NCBI GenBank assembly: GCA_900317755.1 | Contig: ONHZ01000066.1 | Coordinates: 1-64,000 of the forward strand | DNA from: an uncultured Lachnospiraceae bacterium | GTDB taxonomy: Bacteria > Bacillota > Clostridia > Lachnospirales > Lachnospiraceae | Direction of reading: 5' to 3' | DNA length: 64,000 bases | Shown here: one piece after another, positions 44,974 through 53,484 of the stretch | How positions within the stretch are numbered: the first letter of the stretch is position 1 | How the letters are laid out: the number at the start of each line of letters is the position of its first letter | Notes under the pieces: generated by a model | The model's database searches: none | What the model saw: the letters and a program-made list of their open reading frames with translations, nothing else | What the model was told of the DNA's origin: nothing | Position numbers and translations under genes: made by a program

Positions 44974-45435
44974 TTATTCAGGCTTTCCGAATTTCGACAT
45001 ATATGCATTCTTATATCTTCGGTCCTCTGTCACATCTTCTATGAACCACTCTGGACCAATGAATTGCTTTGCATCGTCTACTGTTTCAAATTCCACTTCA
45101 GCGACGATAAGTGGTGCTAATTCCTTTTCAAAAATATCAAGTTCTATTGTATATTTTTTTTCATTTTCTGAGTATGGTATAAAATACCTCGTCTTTTCTA
45201 TGATCGTATCGTCTGCCTTATTAAGAAGATGCTCAAAGCTTTCCTGCGTGAGCGGGAGATTGTATTCTTCATGCGCAAGCATTCCTGCCCCTTTATAAGT
45301 CAGAAAATATTCTCCAGCCTCATCTCGGACGCGGACTGTAGGATTTGCAGAGAGATAGCCCTGTACAAAGTGCTTGTGAGGAAAGTTCTTAATATTTTCG
45401 GGAAGATCAACTAAAAATTTTCTTTCAATTTCCAT
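44974..45435 (-). CDS. CYTH-domain protein (triphosphate tunnel metalloenzyme)
   Basis: The 153-residue protein opens with MEIERKFLV, the ExExK signature of CYTH proteins. It continues with alternating charged beta strands (RVRDEAGEYFLTYKGAG, YTIELDIFEKELAPLIVAEVEFE) that line a phosphate tunnel. Bacterial members hydrolyse inorganic triphosphate or related substrates. Which reaction occurs here is not shown. AAGGAAAAAG precedes ATG. Confidence 0.9.
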   Translation of the reverse strand: MEIERKFLVDLPENIKNFPHKHFVQGYLSANPTVRVRDEAGEYFLTYKGAGMLAHEEYNLPLTQESFEHLLNKADDTIIEKTRYFIPYSENEKKYTIELDIFEKELAPLIVAEVEFETVDDAKQFIGPEWFIEDVTEDRRYKNAYMSKFGKPE

Positions 45436-45605
45436 ACTTTTTCCTTTTCTATATGATTATACAGTTCACGCGCCTTTTTACATTCGTGATTTATTATCGT
45501 TAAAAATCAGTCTATCACTTTTTATTGATTTGTGGTAACCTTATCAATGTGTTTTAAGAATATACTTCGATTTTATTATGAATAAATTATAGAAAGAAGG
45601 GCATT

Positions 45606-46163
45606 ATGGCAAAAATAGCATTATTTTTAGCAGACGGCTGTGAAGAAATAGAAGCACTGACCCAGGCAGACATCCTGAGACGTGCAAGAATGGATGTCGA
45701 CATCCTTTCTATTATGGATACTGAGAATGTCATCACCAGCCACAATATTCACGTCAAGGCAGACGGAATGATTGGTGATGCAGACTTTTCAAAATATGAT
45801 GGTATTATTCTTCCGGGTGGACTCAAGGGTACTGAGAATCTTAAAAAGCATCCTATTGTAAGGAAGGAAGTTCAGGAATTCTTTGATGCAGGAAAGCTTG
45901 TTGCAGCTATCTGTGCCGGTCCTACAGTTCTTGGTGACGTTGGAATCTTAAAGGGCAAGAGGGCTACCTGCTATCCTGGCTGCGAGGAAGGGCTTATAGG
46001 TGCAGAGGTCATCAAATCTGCACCGGCAGTCCGGGACGGAAATATCATCACAGCACGTGGAGTGGGTGCATCTATTTCGTTCGGTCTTCAGATTCTCGAA
46101 TATTTTGAGGGTGAGGAAGCCGCAAAGAAGATGGCTGAAAAGATAATATACAGGATTTATTAA
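45606..46163 (+). CDS. DJ-1/PfpI-family protein
   Basis: The 185-residue protein follows the DJ-1/ThiJ/YajL fold: LFLADGCEEIEALTQADILRR with the conserved Glu, GIILPGGLKGTENL, and the nucleophile elbow AAICAGPTVLG with Cys near residue 101. Members act as chaperones, deglycases or amidases; the reaction here is unknown. GAAAGAAGGGC before the ATG is the ribosome binding site. metY follows after 17 bases. Confidence 0.92.
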   Translation: MAKIALFLADGCEEIEALTQADILRRARMDVDILSIMDTENVITSHNIHVKADGMIGDADFSKYDGIILPGGLKGTENLKKHPIVRKEVQEFFDAGKLVAAICAGPTVLGDVGILKGKRATCYPGCEEGLIGAEVIKSAPAVRDGNIITARGVGASISFGLQILEYFEGEEAAKKMAEKIIYRIY

Positions 46164-46180
46164 TGTTTTGGAGGAATACG

Positions 46181-47473
46181 ATGGATTTAAGCAAAACTGG
46201 AATTGGAACAAAGTGTGTGCAGGCAGGATATACGCCGGGAAACGGCGAGCCGAGACAGATTCCTATTATTGAATCGACGACTTTCAAGTATGACACAAGC
46301 GAGGATATGGGAAAGCTTTTCGACCTTGAGGCTGAGGGATATTTCTATTCAAGGCTTCAGAACCCGACCTGCGACTATGTGGCAAAAAAGATTGCAGAGA
46401 TGGAAGGCGGTACTGCAGGGCTTCTCACATCATCAGGACAGGCTGCAAATTTCTTCGCATTATTTAATATCTGCTCTGCAGGCGACCACATTGTTGCCTC
46501 ATCTTCAATCTATGGCGGCACGTTTAACCTCATAAAGACCACTATGGCAAAGATGGGAATCGAGTCCACTTTCGTTTCACCGGATGCGACAGAAGAGGAG
46601 CTTAACGCCGCTTTTCAGGATAATACAAAGGCAATGTTCGGCGAATCAATTGCAAATCCGGCCCTTACCGTTCTTGATATTGAGAAGTTTGCGAAAGTCG
46701 CTCACGCACATGGTGTTCCGCTGATTGTGGACAATACCTTCCCAACGCCTGTAAATCTTCGTCCGATTGAGTGGGGTGCAGACATCGTCACACATTCCAC
46801 GACGAAGTATATGGACGGCCACGGCGTCCATGTAGGTGGCGCAATCGTCGATAGCGGCAAATTCGACTGGATGGCGCACAAGGATAAATTCCCTGGACTT
46901 ACGACGCCTGATGAATCCTATCACGGCATTATCTATGCAGAGAAATTCGGAAATGCCGGTGCATTCATTACAAAGGCTGTTTCACAGGTCATGAGGGATT
47001 TAGGTTCTGTTCCATCACCGCAGAGTGCATTTTATCTTAATATGGGACTTGAATCTCTTCACGTCAGGATGCCAAGACATGTTGAAAACGGCCAGGCTGT
47101 TGCAGAATTTCTTGAGAAACAGTCCCTTGTCACACATGTAAATTATCCGGGACTTCCGTCAAGCCCTTATTATGAGATTGCAAAGAAGTATATGCCACAT
47201 GGCGGCTGTGGTGTTGTTTCATTTGAGCTTGAGGGCGGAAGAAAGACAGCAGAGAACTTCATGAAGCACCTTAAGCTTGCTGCAATTGAGACGCATGTTG
47301 CTGATGCAAGGACCTGCTGCCTCAATCCTGCAACCAGCACGCACAGACAGCTGAATGATGAGGAACTCAAAGAAGCCGGCGTACCTGCAGGAATGATTCG
47401 TATTTCCTGCGGTCTCGAGGATAAGGGAGATATTATCGCAGACCTAAAGCAGGCACTTGAGGCGTGTGAGTAA
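46181..47473 (+). CDS. metY: O-acetylhomoserine aminocarboxypropyltransferase
   Basis: This PLP enzyme makes homocysteine directly from O-acetylhomoserine and sulfide. The 430-residue protein of the Cys/Met metabolism family has ESTTFKYDTSEDMGKLFDL, SGQAANFFALF and the PLP lysine in HSTTKYMDGHG. ATG at 46181 follows GGAGG at the right distance, so the earlier in-frame ATG is rejected. No SAM riboswitch was found upstream. A strong terminator follows. Confidence 0.94.
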   Translation: MDLSKTGIGTKCVQAGYTPGNGEPRQIPIIESTTFKYDTSEDMGKLFDLEAEGYFYSRLQNPTCDYVAKKIAEMEGGTAGLLTSSGQAANFFALFNICSAGDHIVASSSIYGGTFNLIKTTMAKMGIESTFVSPDATEEELNAAFQDNTKAMFGESIANPALTVLDIEKFAKVAHAHGVPLIVDNTFPTPVNLRPIEWGADIVTHSTTKYMDGHGVHVGGAIVDSGKFDWMAHKDKFPGLTTPDESYHGIIYAEKFGNAGAFITKAVSQVMRDLGSVPSPQSAFYLNMGLESLHVRMPRHVENGQAVAEFLEKQSLVTHVNYPGLPSSPYYEIAKKYMPHGGCGVVSFELEGGRKTAENFMKHLKLAAIETHVADARTCCLNPATSTHRQLNDEELKEAGVPAGMIRISCGLEDKGDIIADLKQALEACE

Positions 47474-47559
47474 AAAGGTGCCGCAAGCAATTTAATATAC
47501 AGAATAATTTGTTTGTAAGCAAACATGATAATGCATATTAAGTATGTGTGAACTTAAAA

Positions 47560-47604
47560 AAGCACCTGTATCCAAATTTACTGGATACAGGTGCTTATTA
47601 TTTT
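47560..47604. terminator. Bidirectional terminator between metY and alcohol dehydrogenase genes
   Basis: Perfect 15-base arms (AAGCACCTGTATCCA at 47560-47574; complement at 47582-47596) with T-rich tracts on both sides. Confidence 0.92.
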
Positions 47605-47624
47605 TCTGAAATTATATTATTTCA

Positions 47625-48785
47625 TCAGAATGCAGCTTCAAATATTTCCTTTACGTCATCTTTTGAAAGTGGTACGAAGCAGCCTTCGCAGCCCTTTGAT
47701 GCTTTTTCAGCCATCTTGTCAAAGTTTGTCTTTTCAGTGATTCCAACGGCACGTAAGTTAGCAGGCATTCCCATTGTTTCAAAGAAGAATTTCTTTGTTG
47801 CTTCAATAGCTTCCTTTGCAACAGTCATGTCATTATCGCCTGTGAGACCGAGAACATTTTTGCCATATGTTGCAATGATAGGAGCGGTCTTATCTGAAAG
47901 GATGTGTTCCATCCAGACAGGGGTAAGGATAGCAAGACCTTCACCATGTGTAATGTCATAGAATGCAGAAAGCTCATGCTCCATAGGATGAACACACCAT
48001 CCAGGAGCGTTTCCGACTCTTGTGAGACCGTTAATAGCATGGGAAGCAGCCCACATGAGGTTTGCTCTTGCATCATAATTTGTAGGATCATTCAGAGCAA
48101 TCGGACCATACTTCATCATTGTCATCAGAAGACCCTCGCCAAAGCGCTTCGGAACATCTGCACCCTCCTCGAAGCTGAAATAGTTCTCGAAGGTATGGCT
48201 CATCATGTCAGCTGTTCCAGCAGCAGTCTGCTTTTTTGACACAGAATATGTATATGTAGGATCAAGAACTGACATCTTTGGCTTCAGGCACTCAGCAGCA
48301 GTTCCCCACTTTTCATTCTTTGACATATCTGTAATAACAGCGAATTCATCCATCTCTGAACCTGTTGCGGAAAGTGTAAGAACAGAATAGATTGGAAGTG
48401 CGCTCTTGATCTTTGAACCGTCAAGAACTAAGTCCCATGGATCTCCATCGTATTTAGCACCTGCGGAAACAACCTTTGCGCAGTCAATTGTGCTGCCGCC
48501 GCCAATGGCAAGAACCATATCGATGCCTTCTGTTTTACAGATCTCAGCACCCTTTCTTACTGTCTCAATACGGGGATTTGGCTCTACCCCCGAAAGCTCT
48601 GTGACTGAAAGACCGGCTTCCTTTAAGATTTCCATTGCCTTGTCATAGATTCCATTTCTCTTTATGGAACCACCGCCATAAACCATGAGGACTTTGGATC
48701 CACTTTCCTTAAGCTCAGACAGATGTGAAATCTGCCCCTCTCCAAAATGAATCCTGGTAGGTACATAGAATGTGAAATTGTACAT
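47625..48785 (-). CDS. Iron-containing alcohol dehydrogenase
   Basis: The 386-residue protein is a group III alcohol dehydrogenase, close to NADH-dependent butanol dehydrogenases. The N-terminal dinucleotide-binding part has IHFGEGQI, VYGGGSIKRNG and LAIGGGSTIDCAK. The metal site is HPMEHELSAFYDITHGEGLAIL, with three conserved His. Its physiological alcohol is not evident. AGGAGG precedes ATG, with a promoter at 48821-48849. Confidence 0.93.
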   Translation of the reverse strand: MYNFTFYVPTRIHFGEGQISHLSELKESGSKVLMVYGGGSIKRNGIYDKAMEILKEAGLSVTELSGVEPNPRIETVRKGAEICKTEGIDMVLAIGGGSTIDCAKVVSAGAKYDGDPWDLVLDGSKIKSALPIYSVLTLSATGSEMDEFAVITDMSKNEKWGTAAECLKPKMSVLDPTYTYSVSKKQTAAGTADMMSHTFENYFSFEEGADVPKRFGEGLLMTMMKYGPIALNDPTNYDARANLMWAASHAINGLTRVGNAPGWCVHPMEHELSAFYDITHGEGLAILTPVWMEHILSDKTAPIIATYGKNVLGLTGDNDMTVAKEAIEATKKFFFETMGMPANLRAVGITEKTNFDKMAEKASKGCEGCFVPLSKDDVKEIFEAAF

Positions 48786-48820
48786 AAATAACCTCCTAAC
48801 AAATAAAACTTAATAGTAGC

Positions 48821-48849
48821 ATTATATTAAATATTTTGTGAAAAGTCAT
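48821..48849 (-). promoter_or_regulatory. Promoter for the alcohol dehydrogenase gene
   Basis: On the minus strand ATGACT, 17 bases, TATAAT. Confidence 0.55.
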
Positions 48850-48908
48850 TGTATTTTTCGGAACAATGCTAAGAATAACGAGAAAATTAGACATTCCAGA
48901 ATAATAAC

Positions 48909-48934
48909 AAAAAAACCACCGGATAAACCGATGG
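48909..48934 (-). terminator. Terminator after tRNA-Ser
   Basis: On the minus strand CCATCGG-tttat-CCGGTGG followed by seven T. Confidence 0.85.
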
Positions 48935-48943
48935 CTGATACAA

Positions 48944-49029
48944 CGGAGAGGGTGGGGTTCGAACCCACGTGCCCTTGCGGACAAACGGTTTTCAAGACCG
49001 CCTCGTTATGACCACTTCGATACCTCTCC
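48944..49029 (-). tRNA. tRNA-Ser (TGA anticodon)
   Basis: Acceptor arms GGAGAGG and CCTCTCC with discriminator G; long variable arm typical of Ser; anticodon loop CTTGAAA gives TGA, reading TCA. T-arm GGGTTCGAACCCC is canonical. CCA not encoded. Confidence 0.95.
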
Positions 49030-49033
49030 ATAG

Positions 49034-49082
49034 GCTTTGCGAAAAGCTTCATGGGTCGTCGAAACTTCAAGAACCGCAAAGC
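49034..49082 (-). other. Inverted repeat in the tRNA-Ser leader
   Basis: Eight-base arms GCTTTGCG (49034-49041 on +) and CGCAAAGC (49075-49082) enclose 33 bases just before the mature tRNA. It may fold in the precursor. Confidence 0.5.
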
Positions 49083-49136
49083 GATGATTATATTATCACA
49101 ATCGATATATGAATGCAAGTAGTTTTTATTTTTTTT

Positions 49137-50135
49137 TCAGCTCTCCAGATATTCCTTCAGCTTTGGAATGATGTTGTTCGTATCCTTTACGCCGAGGTCG
49201 TAGAGCGCACCAATTTTTTCAAGATCCGAGTCAAGACGGCTGACTGTCGGAGGAGTGGAAGGAGTAATCTGAAACAGGCGTCCTTCTTTTTCCAATCGCA
49301 GCAATTCTTCACACTGCCTGTTATAAATTTTGTGACCATCCTTAAGTTCCTGCAGGAAATCAGGATAATTCCGGTATTTGAATTCTTCAGCTTTTGTAGT
49401 AGCAACACCATCTGTTCCTTCAGGCTTTCTGAAGCCTCTTGTCCTCGTACGTACAACTACGATTTTCTCAAAGCCCTGGTCTATCGCCCACTGGTATGCA
49501 ATGGGCATGCTGCAGCCGCCGTCAAGGAAATTTCCGCCTTCAAGATGAACAGGCTCTGAAAGGACTGGGAGAGTAGCTGAGCATCTCATTGCTGTGAAAA
49601 TATCAGAGCATTTATTCTTTTCAAAATAAACGGGGCGGGCCGTTGAAATATTTGTGGCAACGGCAACGAAGCGCCTCTTTGGATCATTAAATCTCTTGTA
49701 GTTGAAAGACTCGACATTACTGGTATCTGAAAACATATATCTGAAGCCGAATGGTGAGCGGTTTTCAATAAAGGCTGCAATCCCGAAATAACGCTGGTTG
49801 AAGCGGTTTGAAAGATTGAATCTTGCAGAGCGGCCAATCTGTCCTGAGACATAATTTGCACCATTAAGTGCTCCGGCTGAGACGCCAATTGTGGTCTGGA
49901 AATTGATGTCATTTTCCATCAGGGCATCAAGGACACCGCTTGTATATAAGCCTCTTAAAGAGCCGCCCTCAAGAACGAGGCAGCCTTCAGTAATTTTTTC
50001 TGAGGCATTTTCTGTCGGGATTCTTCCGATGCCTGAATATGATTTGTTTCGAATATTGTCTTTGTAGTAGCTGTAGGCGCCGTATGAAGCGAGACCATAC
50101 AGCCCAAGTCTGATTAATGGATGTTTCTTTGACAT
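49137..50135 (-). CDS. Patatin-like phospholipase
   Basis: The 332-residue protein has the patatin oxyanion block LVLEGGSLRGLYTSGVLDAL, nucleophile GVSAGALNG and the Asp-Gly dyad in FLDGGCSMPIAY, with RCSATLPVLSEPV between. The first ~30 residues have a weak hydrophobic stretch (LIRLGLYGLASYGAYSYY) that could sit on the membrane. Probable lipid acyl hydrolase, substrate unknown. GGAGGCAGTC precedes ATG. Confidence 0.9.
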   Translation of the reverse strand: MSKKHPLIRLGLYGLASYGAYSYYKDNIRNKSYSGIGRIPTENASEKITEGCLVLEGGSLRGLYTSGVLDALMENDINFQTTIGVSAGALNGANYVSGQIGRSARFNLSNRFNQRYFGIAAFIENRSPFGFRYMFSDTSNVESFNYKRFNDPKRRFVAVATNISTARPVYFEKNKCSDIFTAMRCSATLPVLSEPVHLEGGNFLDGGCSMPIAYQWAIDQGFEKIVVVRTRTRGFRKPEGTDGVATTKAEEFKYRNYPDFLQELKDGHKIYNRQCEELLRLEKEGRLFQITPSTPPTVSRLDSDLEKIGALYDLGVKDTNNIIPKLKEYLES

Positions 50136-50493
50136 GACTGCCTCCTTATCAAATATTCAAGTCATAATAGAGATTCTTTACTATCTAAATTGCCTTACAG
50201 GAAAAATTCTAATTCAGTTTTTCATAAAGTCAATAATCTTATTTTTTGAAATGTAGGTCTTTTGGCTGATTCATTAAATGTTTCGATAATAAGCAATCTT
50301 ATTACATTTTGTGAAATTTGTACAAAAATCCCCTGTGTAATTTTTAAGTAAAACCTGACTTAAAATAGTGTTATTAGAAAACTGTATGGATTATAATCGT
50401 TTCTGAGAAACGAAAATCATTAATAAATATACTGATTTTTACGCTTCTAAAAAGAATATGACGTCAGGGTTTTTATGGATTGGGAGACTGAAT
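50136..50493. other. Divergent intergenic region, patatin / MFS transporter
   Basis: About 360 AT-rich bases without a gene. They hold three inverted repeats: TTTTAAGT/ACTTAAAA (50342-50365), CGTTTC-TGA-GAAACG (50398-50412) and AAAATCA/TGATTTT (50413-50439). These lie in the upstream region of the transporter gene and could serve as operator or RNA stems. Confidence 0.5.
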
Positions 50494-51771
50494 ATGGAAG
50501 AGAATAAAAAGGGACTGACTTCTCTTGAGAAAAAATGGGTGCTCTATGATGTTGCAAATTCTGCATTTATTCTAATGGTATCTACGCTGATACAGATATT
50601 TTTCCATGATATTGCTGTAGCGGCAGGTGTTTCAGAGCCTAATACGGTGGCATACTGGAATTATGCCGGAACCGCCTGTACGATTGCCGTCGTGTTTTTA
50701 GGACCGGTCTTTGGAACACTTGCTGACAGGCGGAGAATGAAAAAACAGCTTTTTGTTTTCACTGTAGTGGCTGGTGCGCTCTGTACACTGCTGCTTGGCG
50801 TTTCAACGAACTGGATCTTCTTCATTATTATTTTTGCAATAGCAAAAGTCTGGTATCAGGTGAGCCTTGTCGTATATGATTCAATGCTTAATGATGTCAC
50901 GACAGATGAGAGGGCGGACACCGTTTCGTCTCATGGATATGCATTTGGCTATATTGGCTCAGTAATTCCTTTTATATGCAGCCTGATTCTTTATATTTTA
51001 GCTTCATTTGGAAAGATTGGGATTTCTGACACTGTTGCCATGCAGATTTCATTTGTAATAACTGCAATATGGTGGTTCGTATTTTCAATCCCGCTCATAA
51101 AGGAATATAAGCAGATCCGCTTCGAAGCAGAAGGCACCGGTGAATCAAATGGATTCAAGGAATTTTTTCATTCGATAGCGGAACTTGGCAGGACAAATAA
51201 AAAGGCATTATTTTTTGTCATCGGATTTTTCTTTTACATAGATGGTGTTTATACGATCATAGATAATGCGTCAATATATGCAAAGTCTTTAGGACTTGCA
51301 TCGACTGGTCTTTTGCTTGCACTTCTTGTTACCCAGTTTGTCGCATTTCCATGTGCGATCATCACAGGAAAAATGGCAAAGAAATGGGGAAGCGAAATTA
51401 TTATTTCTGTATGCATATTGGGATATACGGCAATTGCAATCCTGGCATTCTTTATGTCGAATCAGATTCATTTCTGGATTCTATGTGTAATGGTAGGTCT
51501 TTTCCAGGGTGGCATCCAGGCACTGTCGAGATCTTATTTTGCAAAAATAATTCCAAAGGAAAAATCAGGGCAGTATTTTAGTATTTTTGATATTTTTGGA
51601 AAAGGCGCATCCGCCCTGGGTGCATTCATTTTCGGATTTATTACAAATGTGACTGGAAACCAGCATATCGGGATTCTGCCAATTGTATTTTTCTTTGTCA
51701 TCGGCTTTGCGTTCTTCAGGAAGTCATGGAAGACGGAGTCTGTGGTTTCAAAGGAAGAGAGTGCGGCGTGA
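50494..51771 (+). CDS. MFS transporter, UMF1/Atg22-like
   Basis: The 425-residue protein has about 12 membrane helices. The loop ADRRRMKKQ after helix 2 is the MFS signature position. The opening EKKWVLYDVANSAFILMV resembles the UMF1 family, whose eukaryotic member Atg22 exports amino acids from the vacuole. Substrate unknown. GGGAG before ATG at 50494 is preferred over an upstream in-frame ATG. Confidence 0.87.
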   Translation: MEENKKGLTSLEKKWVLYDVANSAFILMVSTLIQIFFHDIAVAAGVSEPNTVAYWNYAGTACTIAVVFLGPVFGTLADRRRMKKQLFVFTVVAGALCTLLLGVSTNWIFFIIIFAIAKVWYQVSLVVYDSMLNDVTTDERADTVSSHGYAFGYIGSVIPFICSLILYILASFGKIGISDTVAMQISFVITAIWWFVFSIPLIKEYKQIRFEAEGTGESNGFKEFFHSIAELGRTNKKALFFVIGFFFYIDGVYTIIDNASIYAKSLGLASTGLLLALLVTQFVAFPCAIITGKMAKKWGSEIIISVCILGYTAIAILAFFMSNQIHFWILCVMVGLFQGGIQALSRSYFAKIIPKEKSGQYFSIFDIFGKGASALGAFIFGFITNVTGNQHIGILPIVFFFVIGFAFFRKSWKTESVVSKEESAA

Positions 51772-51825
51772 TAAAGCCGGTGCATATTTATGAATAATAA
51801 ATGTGGTGAAATTTAATAAAAAACC

Positions 51826-51853
51826 TTTACTTTTCAAAGAAATATTGTATAAT
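51826..51853 (+). promoter_or_regulatory. Promoter for the 121-residue gene
   Basis: TTTACT, 16 bases, TATAAT, with a leader of about 90 bases before the ATG at 51954. Confidence 0.6.
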
Positions 51854-51953
51854 ATTTTCGTGTGTGTAAAACACAGAGGCTAATGTAATATTATTCAGAG
51901 GGTTTACAGAAAGCTGAAAAAGTTAGCCTTAATAGTCTTAAAGGGGACATTTG

Positions 51954-52319
51954 ATGAGCATAGCAATCAGCAGAATAGGTTCAGTTGGAGCAGGAAGGGC
52001 AGCTGCGATTTCATCACAGTATTCAAGCGTTGTGAATAATGCTTACAATGTAGAGAATGAGTCAAAGGTTTCATCTGCATACACTGAAAGAGCAAAAGCG
52101 CCTGAAAGTGTCAATGGTGTTTCGCCTTCAGATCCTGTCACATATTCTAATGCAGTAGTTCAGAAGAATGCTGTGAATCATGTGGATTCAAGTATTGAGG
52201 CAAATAAAGCATACAATGCATTGGCAGATGAATTTTCCGGACAGAATGTTTCATATGACAGATACTCGAATGGAGCTTCATATGAGATGATTGGTGCGCA
52301 TATTGATGCTTATGCGTGA
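51954..52319 (+). CDS. Ser/Ala/Asn-rich small protein, unknown
   Basis: The 121-residue protein begins MSIAISRIGSVGAGRAAAIS and is rich in Ser, Ala, Asn, Val and Tyr, with no signal peptide or membrane helix. AAGGGG upstream supports ATG at 51954; the TTG three bases earlier is rejected. It has its own promoter and terminator. The composition recalls proteins exported by the flagellar apparatus, but this is only an impression. No family recognised. Confidence 0.7.
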   Translation: MSIAISRIGSVGAGRAAAISSQYSSVVNNAYNVENESKVSSAYTERAKAPESVNGVSPSDPVTYSNAVVQKNAVNHVDSSIEANKAYNALADEFSGQNVSYDRYSNGASYEMIGAHIDAYA

Positions 52320-52380
52320 GATTACTTGAAATGTGACGGAGAAAAAAGGATTTTCTTTCCAAAATATTAATGGAATTAGA

Positions 52381-52415
52381 ATGAGTAGGGGATGAAAACT
52401 CTACTCATTTTATTT
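52381..52415. terminator. Terminator between the 121-residue gene and tRNA-Thr
   Basis: ATGAGTAG (52381-52388) and CTACTCAT (52401-52408) form the stem, with a T-rich tract on the + side. It may serve both convergent units. Confidence 0.75.
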
Positions 52416-52425
52416 ATAAAAAATA

Positions 52426-52498
52426 AGCTGATGACCGGAATCGAACCGGTGACCTCCTCACTACCAATGAGGTGCGCTACCGACTGTGCCACATCAGC
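52426..52498 (-). tRNA. tRNA-Thr (GGT anticodon)
   Basis: Acceptor arms GCTGATG and CATCAGC with discriminator T; anticodon stem CCTCA/TGAGG with loop TTGGTAG gives GGT, reading ACC/ACT. T-arm CCGGTTCGATTCCGG is canonical. CCA not encoded. Confidence 0.95.
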
Positions 52499-52525
52499 TT
52501 GTGTCGGAAAATGACCGACCTATGA

Positions 52526-52554
52526 AATATACAATAGAGAAATAGCATTGTCAA
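52526..52554 (-). promoter_or_regulatory. Promoter for tRNA-Thr
   Basis: On the minus strand TTGACA, 17 bases, TATATT. A GTCGG/CCGAC hairpin (52502-52518 on +) lies between it and the tRNA. Confidence 0.8.
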
Positions 52555-52622
52555 GAAATTTTTGCTTTGCATTTGATAATTATTGATGACGATTATATTA
52601 CTATACTGATAAGGAAATAGCT

Positions 52623-53276
52623 ATGAATCTTAAGATATCTGGTGATAACAGTACATTCGTATATGAGAATGAATTCTCAAAGGATTCGTCTGGGAACGCT
52701 TTTGAATCAGAGTTATTGAACCTTCAGACAGCACTTTATGGTGCAAAAAAGCTGGAAGAATTAAAAAGCAGGAATGCTTCATTTGACTTGAATCCATTTG
52801 CTAATGCTGCAAAAGTACCAGTAAATTCAGTATCTGCTGGCACATCAGTATCAGTAAGTGCTGATGCATCTTCTGAGTCAGAAAGGGAAAAGGCTCTGGA
52901 TTCGATTTTTACAGAGGCTTCTGAAAAATTTGGAGTTGACAAGGCTTTGCTTCTGGCGATTGCAAAGCAGGAGTCAGGCTTCAGGACGGATGCTGTTTCA
53001 AAATCTGGCGCAATGGGTGTAATGCAGCTTATGCCTGAGACGGCAAAAGGACTCGGGGTCACAGATGCTTTAGATGCATACCAGAATATTATGGCTGGCG
53101 CAAATAAGATTTCCGGACTTATTTCAAAATATAATGGAGATCTCTCACTGGCACTTGCTGCTTACAACTCCGGAGTAGGCAATGTGTCAAAATATGGAGG
53201 TATTCCGCCATTTCAGGAGACCCAGACATATATTTCCAAAGTGCTTTCAAATTACGAAGGCTACATGAATGCCTGA
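52623..53276 (+). CDS. Lytic transglycosylase without signal peptide
   Basis: The 217-residue protein ends in a complete SLT domain (~93-215) with AIAKQESGFRTDAVS (catalytic Glu), GAMGVMQLMPETAKGLG, and LALAAYNSGVGNVSKYGG. Residues 1-90 are polar, Asn/Ser-rich, with no signal peptide or membrane helix. In flagellated bacteria such enzymes are often exported by the flagellar machinery and clear a path through the wall; no flagellar gene is in view to confirm this. AAGGAAATAGCT precedes the ATG. Confidence 0.88.
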   Translation: MNLKISGDNSTFVYENEFSKDSSGNAFESELLNLQTALYGAKKLEELKSRNASFDLNPFANAAKVPVNSVSAGTSVSVSADASSESEREKALDSIFTEASEKFGVDKALLLAIAKQESGFRTDAVSKSGAMGVMQLMPETAKGLGVTDALDAYQNIMAGANKISGLISKYNGDLSLALAAYNSGVGNVSKYGGIPPFQETQTYISKVLSNYEGYMNA

Positions 53277-53347
53277 AAAGCATTCTTTCTTTGTCTCATT
53301 CATAGAGATATAAATATTTTTCTATAGATTTCTGTGCATTTTTCATT

Positions 53348-53376
53348 TTGACACATATTCACATGTGGTTTAAAAT
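53348..53376 (+). promoter_or_regulatory. Promoter for the amylase gene
   Basis: TTGACA, 17 bases, TAAAAT. Confidence 0.8.
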
Positions 53377-53432
53377 TACTTACGTTTTTAGAAATTTGTA
53401 TATCTAATTAGCAGTATACGTATGACTGCGAT

Positions 53433-53463
53433 TTGCAAACACCCTATAGTGAAGTGTTTGCAA
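53433..53463 (+). promoter_or_regulatory. Palindrome in the amylase leader, operator or hairpin
   Basis: Perfect 10-base arms TTGCAAACAC and GTGTTTGCAA are separated by 11 bases, about 60 bases after the promoter and just before the GGAGG site. The GCAAAC/GTTTGC halves recall LacI/MalR-type sugar operators, though the spacing is wider than usual. An RNA hairpin is the alternative. Confidence 0.65.
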
Positions 53464-53484
53464 GTATTGATTGGAGGCAGTATT

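Noticed and set aside
46060-46180. Possible SAM riboswitch before metY
   Set aside because: metY follows the DJ-1 gene after only 17 bases and no SAM-box pattern was seen upstream of that gene either.
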